From the IMG/VR virus record IMGVR_UViG_3300042565_001261, positions 1 to 30,536 of that record: DNA of 30,536 nucleotides; one strand, 5' to 3'. Of this stretch, positions 1 to 7,614 are shown piece after piece. The first letter of the stretch is position 1. Each line of letters opens with the position of its first letter. The position numbers were made by a program, and so were the translations under genes. Under the pieces are notes generated by a model. That model searched no databases. It was not told the DNA's origin and was given only the letters and a program-made list of their open reading frames with translations. Source of the stretch: a virus.

Positions 1-60
1 CCTGCCAAGGCTGGTCTGACTCTGTCACCATTCGTTGTCCTGTCCAAGACGACTGCATAG
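1..60 (+). CDS. 3' end of a virion gene, probably major capsid protein (partial)
   Basis: An open frame enters from the left edge and ends with TAG at 58-60, giving the last 19 residues of a protein (ending LSKTTA). The stop is followed at once by a strong hairpin and then by a small head-type protein and the head-tail connector. In siphoviruses the major capsid gene usually sits in this place, so the capsid assignment is inference from gene order; the fragment is too short to show homology. It could equally be another head protein. The frame is supported by its fit to the hairpin directly after the stop and by the absence of any better frame. Confidence 0.5.
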   Translation, partial: PAKAGLTLSPFVVLSKTTA

Positions 61-73
61 TTCATGCAGGTTT

Positions 74-112
74 GAGGGGCATGTAGTAAGGTTCACCTGA
101 ACCATGCCCCTC
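74..112 (+). terminator. Strong nested hairpin after the capsid-end gene
   Basis: GAGGGGCATG (74-83) pairs perfectly with CATGCCCCTC (103-112). A second stem, GGTTC (90-94) with GAACC (99-103 region), sits inside the loop. What follows is C/T-rich (tctcccttcc), not a clean U-run, so it may be a leaky terminator or an mRNA 3' stabilising and processing structure rather than a full stop. Confidence 0.6.
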
Positions 113-156
113 TCCCTTCCGTGTTTCGATTCTTCTCCTGTACAGGAACAAATACT

Positions 157-594
157 ATGGCTACTCAGAAGTTCACTCACTTGTCCTCTAAGAGCCTTAT
201 CAAGGCTTTGGGGACGCTCACCATGAACGGGAGCATCGGTAATGCTCACGTCATCGACATCCTGTTCGACAAAGCCATGCTGGTCATCAACGATGCTGAC
301 CTGACTGGTGCCTTGACCGTTACTGTCGCTGGCTCAACCGCTGCTGACGGCTTGAGCGGTTACACGACCATCAAGACCTGCACCTTCTCTGCTGCTCTGG
401 CCAACATGGACATGGCAGTGGAAGTTGACAGTGAAGAAGTCAGCTACGCTCAGGATGCTGCTGGCGTTGTCTTCCTGTCAGTCGTATTCCGATTGACTGG
501 TACCAACACCAACACGCTGGATGCTGCTGTTCAGGTTACAACCCTGCACCAGTACAGCGACCTGACTCCAACCGGAACAGGCGTCACAGCCTAA
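157..594 (+). CDS. Putative head decoration / small virion protein (145 aa)
   Basis: The protein begins MATQKFTHLS and is rich in Ala, Thr and Val with alternating beta-like segments, no cysteine-rich or enzymatic motif and no membrane segment. I chose ATG 157 over the in-frame GTG at 121 because the GTG would add a Phe/Cys-rich leader unlike the rest and lies right behind the hairpin, whereas 157 is preceded by an AGGA-like site (acaggaac). Lying between a probable capsid gene and the head-tail connector, and bracketed by strong hairpins, it is likely an abundant head protein such as a capsid decoration protein. I do not recognise the family, so the role is inferred from position only. Confidence 0.65.
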   Translation: MATQKFTHLSSKSLIKALGTLTMNGSIGNAHVIDILFDKAMLVINDADLTGALTVTVAGSTAADGLSGYTTIKTCTFSAALANMDMAVEVDSEEVSYAQDAAGVVFLSVVFRLTGTNTNTLDAAVQVTTLHQYSDLTPTGTGVTA

Positions 595-611
595 TGACAC
601 TTGTTGCCGAA

Positions 612-652
612 GGCTTAGTGTGTCTGTGTGGCACACGACTTTACACTAAGCC
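612..652 (+). terminator. Long interrupted hairpin in the 595-773 intergenic region
   Basis: GGCTTAGTGT (612-621) pairs perfectly with ACACTAAGCC (643-652). Inside it, GTC and GTGT pair with ACAC and GAC around a GGC loop, with a T bulge and a TTT bulge, so the whole segment can fold as one long stem. No U-run follows. It is the first of three hairpins between the head protein gene and the connector gene. Confidence 0.5.
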
Positions 653-698
653 CCGTCCCTGACGCCAGAGCCATAAGCGGGGTAGCAACAATAACTCA

Positions 699-712
699 CC
701 ATCTTCGGATGG
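699..712 (+). other. UUCG tetraloop hairpin
   Basis: CCATC (699-703), loop TTCG, GATGG (708-712): a perfect five-pair stem capped by a C(UUCG)G tetraloop, one of the most stable RNA loops known. It lies between the long hairpin at 612-652 and the terminator at 719-762. It may protect or define the 3' end of the upstream mRNA; that role is inference. Confidence 0.5.
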
Positions 713-718
713 AAACAG

Positions 719-762
719 CCGCAGTACAGTTCAGGGGGTGGCTGTACTGCGGTTTGTCTTTT
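719..762 (+). terminator. Rho-independent terminator before the connector gene
   Basis: CCGCAGTACAG (719-729) and CTGTACTGCGG (742-752) form a perfect 11-bp stem with a 12-nt loop, followed directly by the T-rich tract tttgtctttt (753-762). This is a textbook intrinsic terminator. The ribosome binding site of the next gene begins right behind the T-tract, so downstream expression must come from read-through. This would set a step down from head proteins to low-copy connector proteins. Confidence 0.8.
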
Positions 763-773
763 GGAGATCATTC

Positions 774-1436
774 ATGCCGATGTACGTTGATCTTGCCAGT
801 GAAGCTGCACTCAGTACGATTGTAGGCACCACACTGCTGAATGCCACCAAACGTAATATTGGCTTCGATCCAGAAACACCTACGGAACTATTGCCAGTCG
901 ATCTGGAAGACTTACTCCACGAGTGCATCTCGATCTGCGAGAAGGAACAGTGGAGATTCATTCTCCGTAAACCTGTTACTCTCACTCTACCGTACGAAGC
1001 CTTCTGTAATCCTGATGGTCTATTCTTTCTGCCATTCGGACGTGTTACTGAGATCACAACCTTCACGTACATTAAAGACGATCTGACCACCGGAACCGTA
1101 TCATCCTCCGACTATACTCTCTACACTTCAGAACCATCCAAGCTGTGGGCTGAGGATTGGGATGAAGTCTTTGAAGAGATCAACGATGAGCAACCCTACC
1201 CAATCACTATTACATACACAACTGGCTACGCATCATACGACGCCGTACCTAAGTCAACCATCCGAGCCATCAAGATCCTCGCTTACCACTTGTTTGAGTA
1301 CCGCGATGCGATCTCTGATGGTTCTGTCTCAGAACTTCCTCAAGGCTATTGTCAGCTTCGCGATCTCAACCTTCTGAATGACCACCGTGCAATCCGTTAC
1401 ATTACGGAAGACTGGTCGAAAGTGAGTCGTGGATGA
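774..1436 (+). CDS. Head-tail connector / adaptor protein (gp6-like)
   Basis: This 220-aa protein begins MPMYVDLASE. It looks like the phage head-tail connector group (HK97 gp6 / phiE125 gp8-like): an N-terminal helical part, a central beta region (about 75-155) and a C-terminal helix pair, with the characteristic YPITITYTTGYASYDAVP followed by a helix of the AIKILAYHLFEYRDA type (about 160-190). Such proteins form a ring under the portal, joining the filled head to the tail. ATG 774 is chosen because GGAG at 763-766 lies 7 nt upstream; the in-frame GTG at 738 falls inside the terminator hairpin. The stop overlaps the next start (ATGA). Assignment rests on motif resemblance and gene order. 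Confidence 0.8.
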   Translation: MPMYVDLASEAALSTIVGTTLLNATKRNIGFDPETPTELLPVDLEDLLHECISICEKEQWRFILRKPVTLTLPYEAFCNPDGLFFLPFGRVTEITTFTYIKDDLTTGTVSSSDYTLYTSEPSKLWAEDWDEVFEEINDEQPYPITITYTTGYASYDAVPKSTIRAIKILAYHLFEYRDAISDGSVSELPQGYCQLRDLNLLNDHRAIRYITEDWSKVSRG

Positions 1437-1828
1437 ACAAGTACAATCGTCGATCTCGTCCTAATCTACGAACCATCTGCGAGTTCTGGACACCCTCCAC
1501 AGTCGTCAACACATCGGGTGAACTCACACAGGAATTCACTCTTCACTACAAAGGTCCGTTCTCTCTGGAAGCTCCTCGCAAGCCAACAGAGATTACGGAC
1601 GCCGGTCGTGTGGCTTCTGAGCAGTCCTTCATGCTCATCGGCCAATGGTGTAAGCCTGCTGAAGAAATCACTGCAGGTATGTTCTGTGTCATTCCTTCTC
1701 GTCAGAAAGTATTCGCGGTTCAAGGACCAGCGACTGACCCATGGGGTGACAGGAAGAAAGTCAACATTACAATCATCGACAACGTCTCACAGCCAATCAC
1801 CATCCAGCTTATCCCCACGATGTACTAA
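1433..1828 (+). CDS. Head closure / head-tail joining protein
   Basis: This 131-aa protein has a basic N-terminus and a compact beta-rich body, in the size range of the Phage_H_T_join family (SPP1 gp16 / HK97 gp7-like head-closure proteins). Those proteins close the portal channel after packaging and offer the surface on which the tail docks. The family call comes from length, beta-strand pattern and its place between the connector and the gp10-like gene; no diagnostic motif is visible. It starts within the stop codon of the connector gene and its own stop overlaps the next start, so the three genes are probably translationally coupled. Confidence 0.7.
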   Translation: MNKYNRRSRPNLRTICEFWTPSTVVNTSGELTQEFTLHYKGPFSLEAPRKPTEITDAGRVASEQSFMLIGQWCKPAEEITAGMFCVIPSRQKVFAVQGPATDPWGDRKKVNITIIDNVSQPITIQLIPTMY

Positions 1829-2478
1829 TGGCTAAACCGTTCTTCTCAATCAAGTTCGACATGCCTACAGAGGTACTCAACGGCTTCCCCAAGTTTGTTG
1901 GCACGCTTCGTAGGCACATCGTACGTCAAGCATTGAGAGCAGCACTAGCCCCCTCTCGAACAGTGCTGAAGTCCAAGCTGATGGCTCTCCCCCGTCAGTC
2001 TAAGCAATCCTCTGGTGCCACCTATCGTGCTCTTGTCGCCAAGTACAAGAACGCTCGCAACAACCCTGATCGGTTCTACGGTATCATTGGAGTCAACAAC
2101 AAGTACATCGAAGCAACCACGCTGGAGAAGTCTCCAGAATACTCCAAAGCGATCCAGCGACAGGTCTCATTTGGTATTCGTCAGAAACGTACTGCCGATG
2201 ATGGATCAGTAATCTACAGCAAGCGTTACCCTCGTGGTGACGTTCGCAGCAGGCTTCGTAAGAAAGTGTTCGGTCCTAAGAGTGTTGGTGGTCTGAAGAA
2301 GCGTTGGCCTGCTCGCTACCTGCACCTGTGGGAAGCTGGCTTCACTCACGCAAGTAAGAAGTCCGTATTCCCCGGCCATCAGTTCTTCGCCAAGACTAAA
2401 GAAGAGACACAAGCTAAGGCTAAGGAAATCTTCCGCACCAAAGTACTGGAACACTTCCGTAAGGCATTCGGCAAATGA
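1828..2478 (+). CDS. HK97 gp10-like neck / tail-completion protein
   Basis: 216 aa, strongly basic (many Lys and Arg, notably 45-75 and 125-160). It begins MAKPFFSIKF, then has a long helix with a string of Ala, Arg and Leu (about 28-55) and the region RYLHLWEAGFTHAS, which matches the HK97_gp10 theme where a Y..L.E.G(T) segment precedes a C-terminal proximal helix. Its C-terminal AFRKAFGK-like helix is also typical. The family acts at the neck in the head-tail joining complex. The order connector, closure, gp10, terminator, tail tube is the standard siphovirus order. The stop overlaps the next start by 4 nt. Confidence 0.75.
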   Translation: MAKPFFSIKFDMPTEVLNGFPKFVGTLRRHIVRQALRAALAPSRTVLKSKLMALPRQSKQSSGATYRALVAKYKNARNNPDRFYGIIGVNNKYIEATTLEKSPEYSKAIQRQVSFGIRQKRTADDGSVIYSKRYPRGDVRSRLRKKVFGPKSVGGLKKRWPARYLHLWEAGFTHASKKSVFPGHQFFAKTKEETQAKAKEIFRTKVLEHFRKAFGK

Positions 2479-2939
2479 GTCCATACACTTTAGATGTCGG
2501 ATTACAGTCATTGATCAGCGGTGCTGTCGGAACTACAATTCCGTGCAGCAAGTCTTCGTTCCTGCCCTCACACGATCTGAAGACTGCACCAGACGGTTAC
2601 GTGTTCTACGACATCTCCGAGATCACACCATTTCATTCCTCAGAAGGTCTTGCAGAGGCTGATGACTCAGAGAAGTGTAGCTTTACACTTGACGTAGCCT
2701 GTGTAGCCCATTCTAATACTCAACGTAAGGCTCTTGTTACCTCCGTGCTTGCCGTCCTGCAACCCATCGTCGCTGGTCGTCGAACACAACTCACCTCCTA
2801 TTCGGTAACCGGAACCAACGTGTACATCAACTACCTGAGATTTGACTCTCAGGATGAAACGTATGTGTTGAAAACAGGACAGTCGAATCCTGATCTGACG
2901 ATGATCGTCCTGTCTTTTTCTGGTAAGGCTACCTGTTAG
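2475..2939 (+). CDS. Putative tail terminator / tail completion protein
   Basis: A 154-aa protein placed exactly where siphoviruses encode the tail terminator (DUF3168 / gpU-like), between the gp10-like gene and the tail tube gene. It begins with a short helix and continues as alternating strands and helices; the segment around 45-60 and a central AHSNTQRKALVTSVLAVL helix would fit the ring-forming alpha/beta fold of terminators. No catalytic or metal motif is visible. The terminator caps the tail tube when it reaches its final length. The role is inferred from context; sequence similarity is not obvious by eye. Confidence 0.6.
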   Translation: MSPYTLDVGLQSLISGAVGTTIPCSKSSFLPSHDLKTAPDGYVFYDISEITPFHSSEGLAEADDSEKCSFTLDVACVAHSNTQRKALVTSVLAVLQPIVAGRRTQLTSYSVTGTNVYINYLRFDSQDETYVLKTGQSNPDLTMIVLSFSGKATC

Positions 2940-2948
2940 GAGGTTTTC

Positions 2949-3458
2949 ATGGCTAATAGAGATACATCACGAATCAAGATCAAGTGGTTCGAGCAAACCA
3001 CAGTACCAACTGGCAGTGGAGCGGCACCAGATGCTGTTGACGCAGCCAGTGACGTTTACGCCTGTGTAACTGACGGTCCTACATGGTCCGGCTTTACCCG
3101 TGGTGACGTTGAAACAACTTGCTCGAATACCTCACTGGACGGTTGGGGGAACTTGATCCGCACCTTCAAAGCCGGTAAGATGGTCGATCTCGGAACTGTT
3201 ACTTTCACTGTTGACTGGGACCCAGATGACACCTATGGTGGTCGCGAATACGCAGCATTCTTTGACGGTCGCTCAGGTGACCTGCTCGTTGAGTTCCCTG
3301 CTGAAGGAGCCGAAACCACTGGTCCAATTCTGGTCCTGACCGGATACTGCAACAAGTTCACTCCAATGGGTACTGTGCTCTCTGATGATCAGGGATCACG
3401 CTCACTGGCAGAACTTGTCTTCCGTATCTCCAACATCGACGTAACTGCTCCAGTCTAA
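2949..3458 (+). CDS. Major tail protein (tail tube)
   Basis: 169 aa, beta-rich and without hydrophobic segments, preceded by a very strong ribosome binding site (AGGAGG at 2938-2943, 5 nt before ATG). The best Shine-Dalgarno in the morphogenesis region is expected for the most abundant tail protein. The central block contains VTFTVDWDPDD followed by GRSGDLLVEFP, and the end has a RSLAELVFRISNIDV-like strand. Such features are common in tube proteins, in which hexameric rings stack to form the tube. It lies immediately before the frameshifting chaperone gene, as in lambda-type tails. The assignment is by position, RBS strength and beta pattern. Confidence 0.75.
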   Translation: MANRDTSRIKIKWFEQTTVPTGSGAAPDAVDAASDVYACVTDGPTWSGFTRGDVETTCSNTSLDGWGNLIRTFKAGKMVDLGTVTFTVDWDPDDTYGGREYAAFFDGRSGDLLVEFPAEGAETTGPILVLTGYCNKFTPMGTVLSDDQGSRSLAELVFRISNIDVTAPV

Positions 3459-3507
3459 GACTGATGGTACAACACCTCCCTTCACCCCTTTCTTTTAGGA
3501 AACCTGT

Positions 3508-3930
3508 ATGTTGCTCAAACCTCTCAAGCGTGCCCCACTCCCTTCTTCTTCTTCCTCAGAAATTGTTGAGCCGTCAGCAGGACTCGCAACGGCATTCATT
3601 GCCAAGCTCCGTGAGTTCCCGGGAGCAACTGAGACTGAAGTACAGCCTCATTACTTCTCCGGTCTTCGTGTCCTGATCTGCCTGTACGAAGACAACAAGC
3701 CATTCCTTCCTCAATTGGTCAACCATCTGGCTCAGGAAGACGCTGAGAAGTGGACCATCACTGTTCAGGAAGGTGTCTCAGTTCGTCAGACACTCGACGA
3801 TCTGGATGCTCCGTACTTGGCTCGTGTTGTGGATTACTTCCTCGACGCAATCAGCACAGAACAGATGACTGAGATCAACACGATTCTGCGTGAAAAGGTC
3901 TGGACTCAGGCGGACTCCGCAAAAAACTAA
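3508..3930 (+). CDS. Tail assembly chaperone, unshifted product (gpG-like)
   Basis: 140 aa with a Pro/Ser-rich N-terminus (about 5-25) then a mainly helical body. It sits between the tail tube and the tape measure gene and ends with the slippery heptamer A AAA AAC (3921-3927) directly followed by the TAA stop. This layout is that of the lambda gpG/gpGT pair: the short form and the longer frameshifted form coat the tape measure and recruit tube subunits, and are absent from the finished virion. ATG 3508 has AGGA at 3497-3500, 7 nt upstream. The role is well supported by the frameshift signal and the gene order, although the primary sequence alone is not diagnostic. Confidence 0.85.
   Translation: MLLKPLKRAPLPSSSSSEIVEPSAGLATAFIAKLREFPGATETEVQPHYFSGLRVLICLYEDNKPFLPQLVNHLAQEDAEKWTITVQEGVSVRQTLDDLDAPYLARVVDYFLDAISTEQMTEINTILREKVWTQADSAKN
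3921..3927 (+). promoter_or_regulatory. Programmed -1 frameshift slippery site A AAA AAC
   Basis: In the frame of the chaperone gene the codons read GCA AAA AAC TAA, so the heptamer A AAA AAC sits exactly in the X XXY YYZ register. After slippage by -1, reading continues CTA ATT ACT CCC and stays open to the TGA-type stop region ending at 4283 (TAA). A short SD-like CAGG at 3907-3910 lies about 10 nt upstream and might stimulate slippage; no strong downstream hairpin was found by eye. Confidence 0.85.
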
Positions 3931-4283
3931 TTACTCCCGACGATCCACGCTGGTTCATCTTGTTCCTGTGTAGTCGTTGGGGGAAGACCAAGTCAGAGAT
4001 CGAGTCTATTCCTTACTCAGAATTTTGTGAGCATCTGAACTTTTGGCGAGAGTACAGATGGGGAATGACTGACGACCTTCAGGCGATGTCCATAGCACAT
4101 CAAATGAAGGTTGCCAACCCTAAGTCGTCAGCGGTTCCATGGATGATTAAGTCGTGGACCGTGCAAAAGGATTACACCTACCGTCTTAGCAGGTTAGTCA
4201 CCAAACCCGTTGCTGCCATCAGGAGCGGGTTTTTTGCTATCCTCTCAGCAGTTAAGGGAATGAGAAAAGATGGAAAGCATTAA
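3927..4283 (+). CDS. Frameshift extension of the tail assembly chaperone (gpGT-like)
   Basis: This is the T-domain reached only by -1 frameshifting at 3921-3927; the fused protein would be about 258 aa (140 from the first frame plus 118). The extension begins LITPDDPRWF and contains the theme typical of such C-terminal parts: a short helix with SRWGKTKSEIESIPYSEF, then FWREYRWG and a MKVANPKSS-like segment. It has no credible independent start: the first possible initiators are TTG around 3960 without a Shine-Dalgarno. Its last 14 bases overlap the tape measure start, which fits the known role of gpGT in binding the tape measure during tail assembly. Confidence 0.8.
   Translation, partial: LITPDDPRWFILFLCSRWGKTKSEIESIPYSEFCEHLNFWREYRWGMTDDLQAMSIAHQMKVANPKSSAVPWMIKSWTVQKDYTYRLSRLVTKPVAAIRSGFFAILSAVKGMRKDGKH
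4203..4235 (+). terminator. Terminator-like hairpin inside the frameshift extension
   Basis: AAACCCG (4203-4209) pairs perfectly with CGGGTTT (4226-4232) across a 16-nt loop, and the second arm runs into six consecutive T (4230-4235). The signal lies inside coding sequence, 35 bases before the tape measure start. It could lower transcription into the tape measure gene. The loop is rather long and translation would disrupt it, so strength is uncertain. Confidence 0.45.
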
Positions 4284-6513
4284 CGACATTGCTATCAAGC
4301 TGTCCGTCGATGCCGAAGGTGTATCCCGTGGCTTCCGTACTGCTGCTGAAGAGACTCGTGCTTACCAGAAAGAACTGGAGCGATTGGTCTATGCGGTCGG
4401 CAAGAACGATCCAGTTGATTACAACGCTCACGTTACTCAGTACACACAGGCTACCGAAGCTCGACTGGCTAAGGAAAAGAAAGCTCAGGAAGAGTTCAAT
4501 GCCTGGTACCGTGCTGAAGCAGATAAAGAGTTTCAGGCATGGTACGCTGTAGAACTGAAGAAAGAGAATGTACGCCAGCAGCAACTGGCTCAAGAGCGTC
4601 AGTCCGCTATCAATACTGTTAACGCTCAGAACTTTCAAGCGGTACCTGAAGCAGAAACGTTGGGACGAGCTATCACTAACGATAAGCTCGAAGAAGCTAT
4701 CAAGGCTCGTTACGCTTTACTGGATCAGGAAGAACGTGCCCTTAGAGAGAATGCAGCTAACAACGCTGCGACTATCCAACGTGCCAATGCTGAAGTACAG
4801 CGGTTACACCAGCAGGATCTGGATAACCTTCGTGAGTACATCACTCAGAAGTATGCGATCCTGAATCGTGAAGAAGCCATTGAGCGTATGAACGCTTCCA
4901 ATGCTGCTGAGATTGCACGTATGCGTACTTTGCAGTCGCAACAAGCTGCTGCTCGTGCTAACGCACAACGTGACTCTGACTTTGCTGCGTACAAGGCTGA
5001 TCTTGCTCGTCAAGAAGCTGCTGGAATGGTCAATGCTCAGCGTACGGCACGTATCGAACGTGCTCGTCAACTCGATGCTAAACGTGCTGCTGACGATGAC
5101 CGTGTACGCCAACTTAACGACTGGCGTATGCAGCAGGCAATGATGCAACGTGCAGCCGTTGATACGCAGTTGACTGTCGCTCGCATGGGTGGCGGATTTG
5201 GTGGTGCTGCCATGGCTATGGGACAGCTGTCTTACGCTGCTGAAGACTTCATCCAAGTACTGTCAATGGGTGGCGGACTGAACATGGCTCTCATGTCAGC
5301 ATCCAACAACCTGTCCATGGTCGCTCGTGCATTACTTGGGACATCGGGTATGATGTCTGCAGTTGCTGGTTTTGCTATTCCAGCACTTCTTATCGGTACT
5401 GGTATTCTAATCCAATACCTACTGCGAGAAGAAGATCAGATTGACGCTGTTACCAGAGCGTACAAACGTCTGCATGACGAGCTTGAACATACCCAAGACC
5501 TGTTAAATCGGCAAATGCAGCACCGATTTAACATGCAAGATATTGACGATCTAACTACGTACGCTGCGGCATTGGCAAAGCTGCGTCAAGAGATTCGTGA
5601 TCTTGCTGAGGCTGAGGCAGAAGCCGCTGCTCTTGAGGAGAAGATTGCTGCAACTCGTAAAGAGATACGAGACACAGTTGCTGGCGGAACGATCATTGCT
5701 GACGCCCAAAAAGTTGTAGACATGATGATGCAGATGCAGGGCGTGCATGATGCGGCACAGATTGCTGCCGCAAAGAATGATGTACGCCAGTTGACAGAAG
5801 CATATGCCGAATTAGCCGACGCCATGGCCACTGGCACACCAGACGAAATTGTCCGTGCTGCGGAAGAGATGAAGCGTGTCATCGACGGAACCAGCGAGGT
5901 ATTCAAACTCGAATTTCTTAATGGAGATCAAGCAGCTAAACTAGCTGCTATTCTCGGCACAGAAGATGAAATAACCAAACTGGAAGCCCTGCGAGAACTG
6001 ATGCAAGAACTTGCACTGATGAATGGTGACATGGCTAATGGGGCAGACGCTGTCAACAAGGCACAAGAAGCAACAAACCGATTACTTCGCCAAGAGAACC
6101 AGCTTCGTCAGGACAACATTCGCTTCCAACTTGAAGCTACTGACGCTCAGAAAGAAGCAGCGGACATTCAGAACCAACTAGCTCAATTCCTGGGTGTCGA
6201 TAATCCAAACCCAATGCAAGGTCTGGACCCGAACGACATGTCAGCAGAACAAGCTAGACAGTCTGCTGAGTTCCTCGAACTGATGTGGCGTAATCTTGAC
6301 CGCCAGAAGAAAGAGATACTGGAAGAGAAACAACGTGTTACTCCCGTTGGTGGTCTGGAACAGAACACGTTCCAAGCTCAAGCTGACGCATTCAAACAGG
6401 TACTGGAAGCTACTAACAGACAAGAAGATCCTCAGCTTGCACGTTTGATTCGCCTGCAAGAGGCAGCCAACGATCTGCTTGAAGGCACAACCGGAATACG
6501 TATTGAACAATAG
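4270..6513 (+). CDS. Tape measure protein
   Basis: At 747 aa this is the longest tail gene and follows the frameshifting chaperone. The N-terminal 300 residues are Ala/Glu/Gln/Arg-rich and strongly predicted coiled coil, with visible internal repeats (EEFNAWY / EFQAWY at about 74-92; a 32-residue repeat at 146-177 and 193-224). A Gly/Met-rich hydrophobic centre follows (about 306-385, including GGGFGGAAMAMG and a membrane-like helix at 361-385), then more coiled coil to the end. Tape measures set tail length, fill the tube and enter the host envelope during DNA ejection. By the usual rule of about 0.15 nm per residue the tail would be about 110 nm. ATG 4270 is preceded by AGGGAA. Confidence 0.92.
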   Translation: MESINDIAIKLSVDAEGVSRGFRTAAEETRAYQKELERLVYAVGKNDPVDYNAHVTQYTQATEARLAKEKKAQEEFNAWYRAEADKEFQAWYAVELKKENVRQQQLAQERQSAINTVNAQNFQAVPEAETLGRAITNDKLEEAIKARYALLDQEERALRENAANNAATIQRANAEVQRLHQQDLDNLREYITQKYAILNREEAIERMNASNAAEIARMRTLQSQQAAARANAQRDSDFAAYKADLARQEAAGMVNAQRTARIERARQLDAKRAADDDRVRQLNDWRMQQAMMQRAAVDTQLTVARMGGGFGGAAMAMGQLSYAAEDFIQVLSMGGGLNMALMSASNNLSMVARALLGTSGMMSAVAGFAIPALLIGTGILIQYLLREEDQIDAVTRAYKRLHDELEHTQDLLNRQMQHRFNMQDIDDLTTYAAALAKLRQEIRDLAEAEAEAAALEEKIAATRKEIRDTVAGGTIIADAQKVVDMMMQMQGVHDAAQIAAAKNDVRQLTEAYAELADAMATGTPDEIVRAAEEMKRVIDGTSEVFKLEFLNGDQAAKLAAILGTEDEITKLEALRELMQELALMNGDMANGADAVNKAQEATNRLLRQENQLRQDNIRFQLEATDAQKEAADIQNQLAQFLGVDNPNPMQGLDPNDMSAEQARQSAEFLELMWRNLDRQKKEILEEKQRVTPVGGLEQNTFQAQADAFKQVLEATNRQEDPQLARLIRLQEAANDLLEGTTGIRIEQ

Positions 6514-6522
6514 AGGTAACCC

Positions 6523-7614
6523 ATGGGTCTCAGACAGATTATAGGATTCCTTCACGAAGCTCAGGATCTCTCAGCTACGTGGGGAATCAACGTAATTAGG
6601 GAACAGTGCCTGATCGAGATGGATTCTCCGTTGGAGGATGTCGTCGATGTTCAGGCTGCTCTACCTGCGTACGACTTCGGTGTTACTCCCGAGCCTACAT
6701 TCACGCTGGGTCTGTCGTACCATCCAGAACGTGCTGACCTGATCCTGAAACAGGCCAATAGCGTCAGAGTCCATCAGTCAGGTAGACCATTCTGGATCGT
6801 AGACCTGACCTACGAGACTGCTCAGTTCCTTAACACGTCCAACGGCTTTAGTACCGCTCCCACCAGAGTTGAAGACGTAGGTGGTACGGGTTCTACGCCC
6901 AAGCTGATCACCGTTGCCCCTTGGAATGAACCAGTCATTTGGAACTCGTCTACACGTTCCGTACAGGCTACAAGGTTCAGAAGTTCTACAGGGGTCATGC
7001 TCCGCCACTCGAACTTCCTGCCACTGACAGAAGGGATTGATATCCCGATCAATCTCCAAGTTCATCAGTTCACATGGAACGTACAGGCAACTGGATTCAA
7101 CTTCAGTACTGACATCGCTCCGTACATCGGGAAGATCAACGATGCTCAAATAGACGATTTCTACGACGCACCGGCAAGGCACGTACTGTTGGAATCAATT
7201 ACTTGTTCAGAACAGTACAAGACAGTAAACTATGGTGTGCCAACAGGACAGGCAAGTGCAGAGACTGAGCCTTACCATTACATCGCTCTGAGTGCAACCT
7301 TCGTAATCGACGAACGTACGGCTGAAGTGTCTCCAGAAGGACACTTCCGCGAATCCAATCGTCGTGTGTCCATGCACACTCAGGAACTGATCAACGGAGG
7401 CGTAGCTAACATGGCGTACGCTCCTATCCCGATCAACGACAAAGGTGACTTTGCTCAGTCACCATGGCCGCTGAGAGATGACGGTTCTGCCTATCCGTAC
7501 GCAACTATGGACACTGCAGACCCCGACACAGACTTCTACATCATCGACCCACTGTACCCTATCGAAGCAGACTTGAGCGGTTTCGTTAACACCCATAGCT
7601 TGGCAATACCATGA
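6523..7614 (+). CDS. Tail protein downstream of tape measure (tail-tip candidate)
   Basis: 363 aa, no transmembrane segments, rich in aromatic and beta-forming residues. The first 80 residues include a segment on a conserved tail-like theme (TPEPTFTLGLSYHPE); the middle has a repeated W-N-V/S pattern (PVIWNSSTRSVQATRF and FTWNVQATGF). The gene has an AGAGG site 6 nt before ATG and follows the tape measure, where siphoviruses encode the distal tail and baseplate hub proteins. It is longer than a minimal Dit and shorter than most Tal proteins. I cannot assign a family; a distal-tail or hub role is inference from position. The stop overlaps the next start (ATGA). Confidence 0.65.
   Translation: MGLRQIIGFLHEAQDLSATWGINVIREQCLIEMDSPLEDVVDVQAALPAYDFGVTPEPTFTLGLSYHPERADLILKQANSVRVHQSGRPFWIVDLTYETAQFLNTSNGFSTAPTRVEDVGGTGSTPKLITVAPWNEPVIWNSSTRSVQATRFRSSTGVMLRHSNFLPLTEGIDIPINLQVHQFTWNVQATGFNFSTDIAPYIGKINDAQIDDFYDAPARHVLLESITCSEQYKTVNYGVPTGQASAETEPYHYIALSATFVIDERTAEVSPEGHFRESNRRVSMHTQELINGGVANMAYAPIPINDKGDFAQSPWPLRDDGSAYPYATMDTADPDTDFYIIDPLYPIEADLSGFVNTHSLAIP

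Noticed and set aside
628-825. 65-aa frame across the 595-773 region
   Set aside because: It runs through the hairpins and the terminator, lacks an RBS and overlaps the connector gene.
731-1090. 119-aa minus-strand frame
   Set aside because: Antisense shadow of the connector gene; no RBS, no domain, all convincing genes are on the + strand.
4252-4638. 128-aa minus-strand frame, hydrophobic
   Set aside because: Mirror of the tape measure coiled coil; the hydrophobic look comes from the antisense of its charged codons.
4804-5256. 150-aa minus-strand frame
   Set aside because: Antisense shadow inside the tape measure gene, Ser/Thr-rich and without a start signal.
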